In this document: positions 58,175-64,000 of the stretch, piece by piece | Position numbering within the stretch: position 1 is the stretch's first letter | How the letters are laid out: the number at the start of each line of letters is the position of its first letter | NCBI RefSeq assembly: GCF_029962835.1 | Contig: NC_080579.1 | Coordinates: forward strand, 81,051,959 to 81,115,958 | Direction: 5' to 3' | Source of the DNA: Magnolia sinica | Taxonomy: Eukaryota; Streptophyta; Magnoliopsida; Magnoliales; Magnoliaceae | Length of the DNA: 64,000 nucleotides | Notes under the pieces: generated by a model | Seen by the model: only the letters and a program-made list of their open reading frames with translations | What the model was told of the DNA's origin: nothing | Database searches by the model: none | Position numbers and translations under genes: made by a program

Positions 58175-58471
58175 TTATAACACCCTGAAATTTGGGGGTC
58201 GTATAGGCACTCGACTCCCAAGTTCCTGGGTATCACTTATAACCAATTTACTTGTTTTGCCTATAATTCGGTTTGAAGAGCGGTATGAAATTACTTGAAA
58301 CATGAATCACAATCACAACTAGTCTACTGAATTAAAAGTGACTAAATGTATATAGGTCCAAAATAATATCAATGGGTCGAACAAGGCGTTGCCCAACAAA
58401 ATACAAAATGCTGTCCCAAAGAATGATGCGCCAAGTCCAACACCTAGCAGTCTAAAGTCCGTCTACTAGTC

Positions 58472-58599
58472 CTATGGAGAACCGCTCATCAGCTGGAAGT
58501 AGGACAGCTCGTCCTCCACATCTAGGCTCGCGTCGCAAGGCTCCTCATACTTAGCATTACCTATAACTACTAAAGAGTCTAGTTAGTGTTTTAAAACAC
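58472..58599 (-). other. Conserved short frame plus palindrome in the 5' LTR
   Basis: Same arrangement as 52352-52479. The minus-strand frame has GNAKYEEPCDASL and ends VEDELSYFQLMSGSP, TAG. The acceptor-like site reads TTATAG here. Confidence 0.6.
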
Positions 58600-58845
58600 C
58601 GTCCCAGAGTGGGAGTGAGTGATCAACTCAGTGGGTGCTATTAATCCTAAGTTACAACATGCATCAATTATATTATGAATTTAATGAAAGACAAATATTC
58701 ATAAAACCTTAACTAATCTTGTTAATGCATATGCGTGATAAATGATATGATGCATGACCTCGCCATAACACTCTCTCGAGCGACTCTGTCTAATTATCGC
58801 ACATGACCAGCACTCCCCCATTGCAACCTCAACTGCCGAGTCACC

Positions 58846-61234
58846 TGTTCATTCCCCAAGTGTAGGGTTGTGATGTAGTAATAAACTCGGTGAGACCGAG
58901 GTCGAATTCCAAGGGACTGATACCTGTACGTTGTCTGAAACTAAGTAGAACTAGAACTAGAAAGAGATGAAATTTAACTCGTATGAATTTGAGGAAATAA
59001 TGGTGGTATATTAATCTAAAACTTGAGAGAAATCATAGATAAGAAACTAGGGATTCAGAGGATCCACTTGTAGAGATCAGGGAGATCTTTATGCCTGCTT
59101 CAAAATCATGGGATTTAAACTAAATTTCCTCTGATATAACTTTAAAGGGATGAAAGGTATTTGAATTAGAATGGATTTCATCACCAAACCATGCCCAGGA
59201 GACAAAGTCAACAACAGAATTATACTAATTTCCAACCAATCAGATGATTATGAAGGTTAGGAAGGGTACCGCCATCCAACCATGCCCAGGAGGCGATGGC
59301 GAACAACAGGGCTTCCTAATGCCATAATCAAAATAAGGAAAAAGAAATACTCACAGCCATTGCAAACCCATTGTAATTTCAGTCACAACAGGCCATTAAA
59401 AGCTACAAATATTCCCATAATAAAATTAAACCAAAGATCTCTTCAATCTAAACAAAAGGTACATGCATCAAGTTCTCCCATTATGCTACAAGCTTCACCT
59501 CTTAGCCCTAGCTAAGAGGTTTAGCCACACACAGGCATGATGCGGCTGGATCTCTTAAACAAAGCAAAATAAAATAAAAAGAAAAAGAAATAAACAAAAA
59601 ATACCAAACTCCAGCTACTCTTTCTCTTGTGCACTCGTCCAAGCCAAACCGATCCCTCCGTTTTTTTCCTCCTAGCGATCGTCCAAACCTCCTCCTTTAC
59701 AGAAGTATTTAGGCGCAATCCTCCCGCTGCTGGAGTCGGTGCCGAAGGCTTCTGTTTTACGCAGTTTAGAAGCTCCAAAACACCTTGCGTTTGATTATTT
59801 TCGGGATGGCTGTACAGGCTTGGATTTGAAATTTCCTCATGGCTGGGGTCTCGGCTAGCGTGGGCTCCACATGAATGGTTCAGATCGTTCATCTGATCAA
59901 GGATGATGGGCCACAGCTGTCCAGAATTTCTAAATTTCTCCGGATTGCGTAAACAGAATGTGTAACGTACTTACGCTGTTCGGATGGTGGGGCCCATATC
60001 GCTTTTACTTTGATAAATCCACTCCGTCTATTGAATGCATGTCGAAAAAACAACTGGAGGTGGATGGTTTTGGCTATCTCTTGGTGCGGCCTGTCTGATC
60101 TATCTCGTCGTCGTTCGTCCGATGTTTAAACAATCCAAACTGATCTCAAACTGTATTTTAAAAATTTTCCACCTAGGTGATGGTTACAGGCCCCTTTGGA
60201 GTCCACTGGACGGTCCAGATCAGACCGATCACTTCAGTGGGTGGCCCACGACATTCCACCGCAGGCTCTGTTGCGAAATAGAGCCTGCGCGTTTTAGCGC
60301 TGTGATGGTCGGCGGACCACTGCTTGATGCCAGGTGTAGGATCCACTCCGACCATTCGATTTACGTCGAAAAACCAATAAGAATTGGCTGGCTTCATGTT
60401 GGATTCTGTGTGGCCCATGCGATCTTTGCTCCCACCGTCCATTCCTGCGTTTTCATGCAATCTGCGTGTGTGTGTACATGGAACTAAAAGGACAGCTAGG
60501 CGAAGGTTTTGGCCACCCTGCGGAGCATATGGACGGCTCTGATTTTAGAAATATACGATGGATGGGGCCCACTAGCGAAGAACGGACGGACGACGTCCGT
60601 CCACTGTCTTGATGCAGGAAGCGGGTCGGGTCAGCCTGGTTTTGACCGGGCTGCCCGACCGGTGCACGTCCAGTGCATGTGTGCTGTGCACATGAACCAT
60701 GTAACTGGGTCTTGCATCGATGTATATGAGACATCCACACCATCCATCTTGTTCCCTATTTCATTTGAACCGTGGGGATCGAAGTTGAAGAGTAACTGGA
60801 CAGCGGGTGAGCCCCAAATCAGGGTTTTATGGACTGATCTATCCGTTTCGCCACTTTCATGAGGATCTAATGGCTAAATTTTGACGTGTACGGTTAGTTT
60901 TTGGTCCTCGAGCCATGTACGAAGTTTTGAGCCGAACAGATGATGGAAACCCCGTGATCTTGCATTCTGGCTGACTTTCAGGCCGCTTGAGCTTCAGTTT
61001 CTCGATTTTCGCGGATCCCTGGCGTGTAATTCCATCGATCTTGGTTCCCTGGAGTCCGTCCCTTGCCTTTAGTGTCATCAGAGCATTAAATCCATGCTTT
61101 AAGCTCTCTTTTCAATCAAAGCTCCTTATTCCATCCTGCAACAAAAACACGGTTAAATTATAATATTAGGCATTATCATGTATATAAAATCAGGCAGTAA
61201 TCGGGGTCTGATATGCAATATTCGACCCTCAACA
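58846..61234. mobile_element. Solo LTR, family S2, TSD TCACC
   Basis: Begins TGTTCATTCCCCAAG and ends TTCGACCCTCAACA. It is flanked by TCACC at 58841-58845 and 61235-61239. The partner LTR at 52720-52731 shows the empty site (CCGAATTGCCAAAACC). It is a relative of the copies at 26230 and 28417, with matching AGGGTTGTGATGTAGTAATA, CCATGCCCAGGAGGCGATGG and CACCTCTTAGCCCTAGCTAA. Its right half includes GGACGGTCCAGATCAGACC and ACGGTTAGTTTTTGGTCC, also in copy 1. Confidence 0.85.
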
Positions 61235-63839
61235 TCACCAAAACCTAACTAATGTAATGCATGAATAACGTTAACTGAGTATTTAGTTAATTCCATTCAT
61301 TCAGCAGATTGGGAAAACTGGTACACCCCACGATATCAATGCCGTTAACTAGTTGTGAGGACAAGGCCCCTCAACGCGCGAGGCCAAGACCACATGATCC
61401 TTGATCCCATCGGGTTCCTTATCCCCGATTTCAAGCACATGGTGAGTGATGGGAAAGGGATCGCTCGTGGTCACTACGGGGAGGCTGGTCACCCCAGCGT
61501 AGGCCAACAACTCGGATACAATATCCCATTCCACCATGCCTAGCTCTCGAGACGGTGGATCAATTTCAAATGGTTATCAATGGGCTTCAGTGGGCGAAGG
61601 GTGTTCCACGTTCCATTCAAGCGTGAGCAGACATGGTTAACAATCATAGTTGGTTAGTAATTGGGCTAGACCATGCGAGTCCAGGTGAGTACGTGACGGA
61701 TGACATCGGGTACAAGCGACCCATGTAGTCCAACTACTGTCACCCATTCATACCTGCCCAATTCCACTAGTTTAGCCGCAGGATGGTCCTACCAACGGGA
61801 CCACCTTCTCTTACCTCATTTTCCTGACCAACTAAGGAATTTGGGATATTCAACAGTACTTCAACTAATTAGGATCTAACATCTAACACAAGTGGCGTCA
61901 TGTAAGCATACATTAAACATATAAATTTAATTTTTTTCTATAAATGCAATTACTAACATTATTACAAAATAAATGTGCATAGGTGTTGTGTGGGTTAGTG
62001 AGGAAGCTAAGAATTTCATATATTTCATAGTACAAAAAAAAATATTAAAGGTTAATGCATCATACATATTACTAAGAAGCATGGAACAAGAATGCACATA
62101 AGAGATGGACATGCACTCACCAAATTTATGCCCAATCATGTGAGGAACAACAAGCAATACAAAATCATTCATATCATTTGGAGGATCTATCATGTGAGGT
62201 TTTGGCTAGGTTTTCTCTAGGTCATTCAAATACTTCACCTAAACATTTAAAATCATGAAATCCATACTAAAATTGGTGCTAAGATACCTAAGAATAGTAG
62301 TCTGCACTTATCGTTGAAGACTTTAGGAAATGATATACGGTTGCCAAACTCGCGGGTCGATTCATAGAGATCCTGAGCTAAATGAACTTGCATGTTAGGA
62401 TTACATATATTTCCTAGCTCAACCCCAAAGATTACAAAAAAAAAATAAAAATAAAAATGGGTGTTTACCTCCCCAATTAGATGGAAGTGGCTTGTACTTG
62501 TGGATATGGGAAAAGGGGAAAGTATTTCTCTAAGGTTCCAAGCTTTCTTGGGCCCCACCTCCTACCACACACTCATTTCCTTCCTTCTTCCTCTCTCTTT
62601 CTCCTCCTTTCTCCTCTTTCTCTTCTCCCTTTCTCCCTTTCTTTCTTCTAGCGCAAAATCGTATGGGGAGAGGGGGTACCCAAATGAGGCCCTTTTATAA
62701 TGCCAGATTTGATGCAAATGGCCCCAAGGGTTGGGTTTTTACTATACTAGCCCAATGGGAGGGTCTTTCTAGCCTCTAGGGTTGGGTTTTTATTATGGGG
62801 TATACATATCGATATACACCGTAGGATAGTTAGCCCTAATGATGATATATGTATAGATATGATCAGCTCGCCATTTGGATGCACTGATCGACAGATATGA
62901 TTAGAATTCTGTTCAACGGTCACCGATGGTTAATTGGGGCTGCGGCTGTACGGATATGAGTCGGAAAATATCCTTACTCAACGTGTGAAGTTTGGTCGTA
63001 AACAAACGGTCCGAAATCTCCAACTTTGCATAAGAGTAGGCGACCCAATTCACTTAAGTTTCAGTTTCTTCCTTTAGGGTATTTGCACTTCTCGTTCACT
63101 CGTCCGTCGGTCCAAGTTGAACGGTTCTGGATAGTACTTAGGTTCAACTCCCGCGATAGACGTTAAGCCCAGTAAGACGGACATTATTCTATAGTTTTGG
63201 AACGAGTGACCCACTAACGAGCGGTCTAGAACTTGTTTGGGAAATCGGGGTATTTCTTTAATGAATTAGGTATTGAGATTTCTCGTGGGCGATGATTTGG
63301 GTTTGGATTAACTATTTTCAGTGTGACCTATTTATAATTAGTGGAAGTGGAGGTTTGGTCATGATTACTCTAAACCATCGGTTTTAGGCTAAAAGAGTAA
63401 TGGGGTTAATTTGGCCTATTAGTTAAGATCTGAGCCTTATTTGACTCGGTTTCGGTTAGATCTTTAATTTAGTTATGATTGTCTTGATTAGTTAGCGATG
63501 GGTTGGTTAGATTTTTTGGTCCAATATAAGTGAATCATGGGGCTAAACTTGATGTTCAAGTGATCGGGTGGATTCGTTGGCTTCTTACGGTTGATTAATT
63601 AAACTTGTGCAGTTCTTTACTGGTATCACCCTTGTATAAACTAGCATTGAGTGTCAATGGTTAGTAAGTGATAATATAAGTTAATTACATAAAATAAATT
63701 AAGGATTTTTGGGAATCGAAAATAGTGAAAATCCAGAATGTTATAGGTGTACTCTAGAACCGGACCAAACTGGACCGTTTGGTCGGTTCCGGTCCGATTC
63801 CACAGTTCTACCGGTTCGATGTGCACCCCTACTAAATAC

Positions 63840-64000
63840 CCACTGTTTCCTCTCGTGTTGCCCATTTGAATTTTGGATCCACCTTATTTTTGGTTGAATA
63901 TTCTAAAATAGGGCCACAAGGATGTCTTGCAGATCCACCTTATTTTTTGTTTAATATTCTAAAATGGGGCCACAGGGATTTCTTGGGAAAGCCTTCCCTG
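63840..64000. repeat. Continuation of the tandem MITE-like array at the window edge
   Basis: Resumes CCACTGTTTCCTCTCGTGTTG after the hAT-like element. It has two nearby copies of GATCCACCTTATTTTTGGTT-type sequence (63880 and 63932), then enters another unit start (AAGCCTTCCCTG) at the last base. The array continues beyond the window. Confidence 0.7.

Larger units (their letters stand above)
55226..58175 (-). other. Interior of the LARD-like element, no recognisable gag-pol
   Basis: 2.95 kb between the polypurine tract and the primer-binding-site remnant. It is AT-rich in the middle (56150-56850). It has a GC-rich stretch at 56890-57060 with repeated GGTCACACCA, GGGCGTGG and GGGCATGG motifs, and a Tourist-like MITE at 57423-57789. 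No protease, reverse transcriptase, integrase or chromodomain motif was found in any frame. Confidence 0.65.
52054..63745 (-). mobile_element. Non-autonomous long-LTR gypsy-type element (LARD-like), TSD GGTGT
   Basis: LTR-like repeats of about 3.17 kb at 52054-55225 and 58176-63745 (the latter contains a 2.39-kb nested solo LTR) flank a 2.95-kb interior. GGTGT occurs at 52049-52053 and 63746-63750. Minus orientation is set by a polypurine tract (TTTTTAAGGGGGTAGAT read on the minus strand) abutting TGTAACATC at 55225, and by a primer-binding-site remnant (TGGTATTAGAG, minus strand) next to the right LTR at about 58162-58174. The tract resembles that of Tekay-type chromoviruses. No gag or pol motifs are visible in the interior, so mobilisation would have depended on a relative. 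Confidence 0.85.
58176..63745 (-). repeat. 5' LTR of the LARD-like element, with nested solo LTR
   Basis: Plus-strand start TATAACACCCTGAAATTTGG (TG changed to TA), end CCAGAATGTTATA (CA changed to TA). Without the 2389-bp insertion and its 5-bp duplication it measures 3176 bp against 3172 bp for the partner. The palindrome is at 58586-58599. Confidence 0.85.
51535..63831. mobile_element. hAT-like MITE (about 0.6 kb net) with 8-bp TSD, split by a long LTR element
   Basis: Ends TAGGGGTGCACA and its inverse, flanked by CTAAATAC at 51527-51534 and 63832-63839. The neighbouring tandem copy at about 51093-51125 preserves the uninterrupted target (CACTAAATACCCACTGTTTCC). The two remaining pieces are 51535-52053 and 63746-63831, both rich in GGTTCGGTTC/ACCGGAACCG repeats. 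No transposase is present. Confidence 0.8.

Noticed and set aside
1..64000. tRNA, rRNA or known small RNA genes
   Set aside because: No cloverleaf-like or rRNA-like stretch was noticed by eye; a covariance-model scan would be needed to exclude them.

Overview
This is a non-coding, transposon-saturated stretch of a plant nuclear genome with one convincing host gene. The only host-like gene is a single-exon CC-NB-ARC-LRR (NLR) resistance-type gene at 18469-21579. The rest is nested LTR retrotransposons, solo LTRs, a LINE, hAT-like and PIF/Harbinger-like miniature elements, and many copies of a palindromic MITE family rich in GGGCCCACC and GTGGTGTGGTCCAC motifs. The NLR class, the chromovirus-like LTR elements and the copia protein signatures place it in an angiosperm. 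The MITE family suggests a magnoliid tree to me, but that is only an impression.

Layout. 0-5 kb: anonymous sequence, then small DNA elements nested in each other, with intact target-site duplications (TSDs). 5-11.35 kb: a large inverted-repeat element whose arms enclose a 21-bp minisatellite that reverses orientation three times, plus an embedded 82-bp tandem repeat. 11.4-18.4 kb: intergenic sequence, MITEs and two solo LTRs. 18.5-21.6 kb: the NLR. 22.9-24.2 kb: a solo LTR and a LINE scrap. 24.4-41.4 kb: a decayed Ty1/copia element split by a pair of long LTR-like elements and by an L1-type LINE (minus strand). The LINE is itself split by a 3.2-kb solo LTR. 41.7-43.7 kb: another solo LTR. 44-50.7 kb: MITEs and a two-LTR copia derivative lacking reverse transcriptase. 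50.7-64 kb: a nested stack of tandem MITE, hAT-like element, long LTR retrotransposon without visible gag-pol, and solo LTR. Perfect TSDs mark the last three insertions.

Insertion order can be read from TSDs. I found 5-bp TSDs for six solo LTRs (CTTAT, ATTAT, ATATG, CAATC, GATTG, TCACC) and two two-LTR elements (TCCAT, GGTGT), 8-bp TSDs for two hAT-like elements (ATTGTGCC, CTAAATAC) and TTA for two Tourist-like MITEs.

The items most worth a second look are: the orientation-flipping heptad-coding minisatellite element; a short reading frame just downstream of a 14-bp palindrome, kept in three diverged copies of one LTR family and preceded by splice-acceptor-like sequence; and the NLR, which has an intact P-loop but MID in place of MHD. 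No tRNA, rRNA, CRISPR or bacterial operon structure was seen. All alignments were done by eye, so element ends without a stated TSD are approximate.
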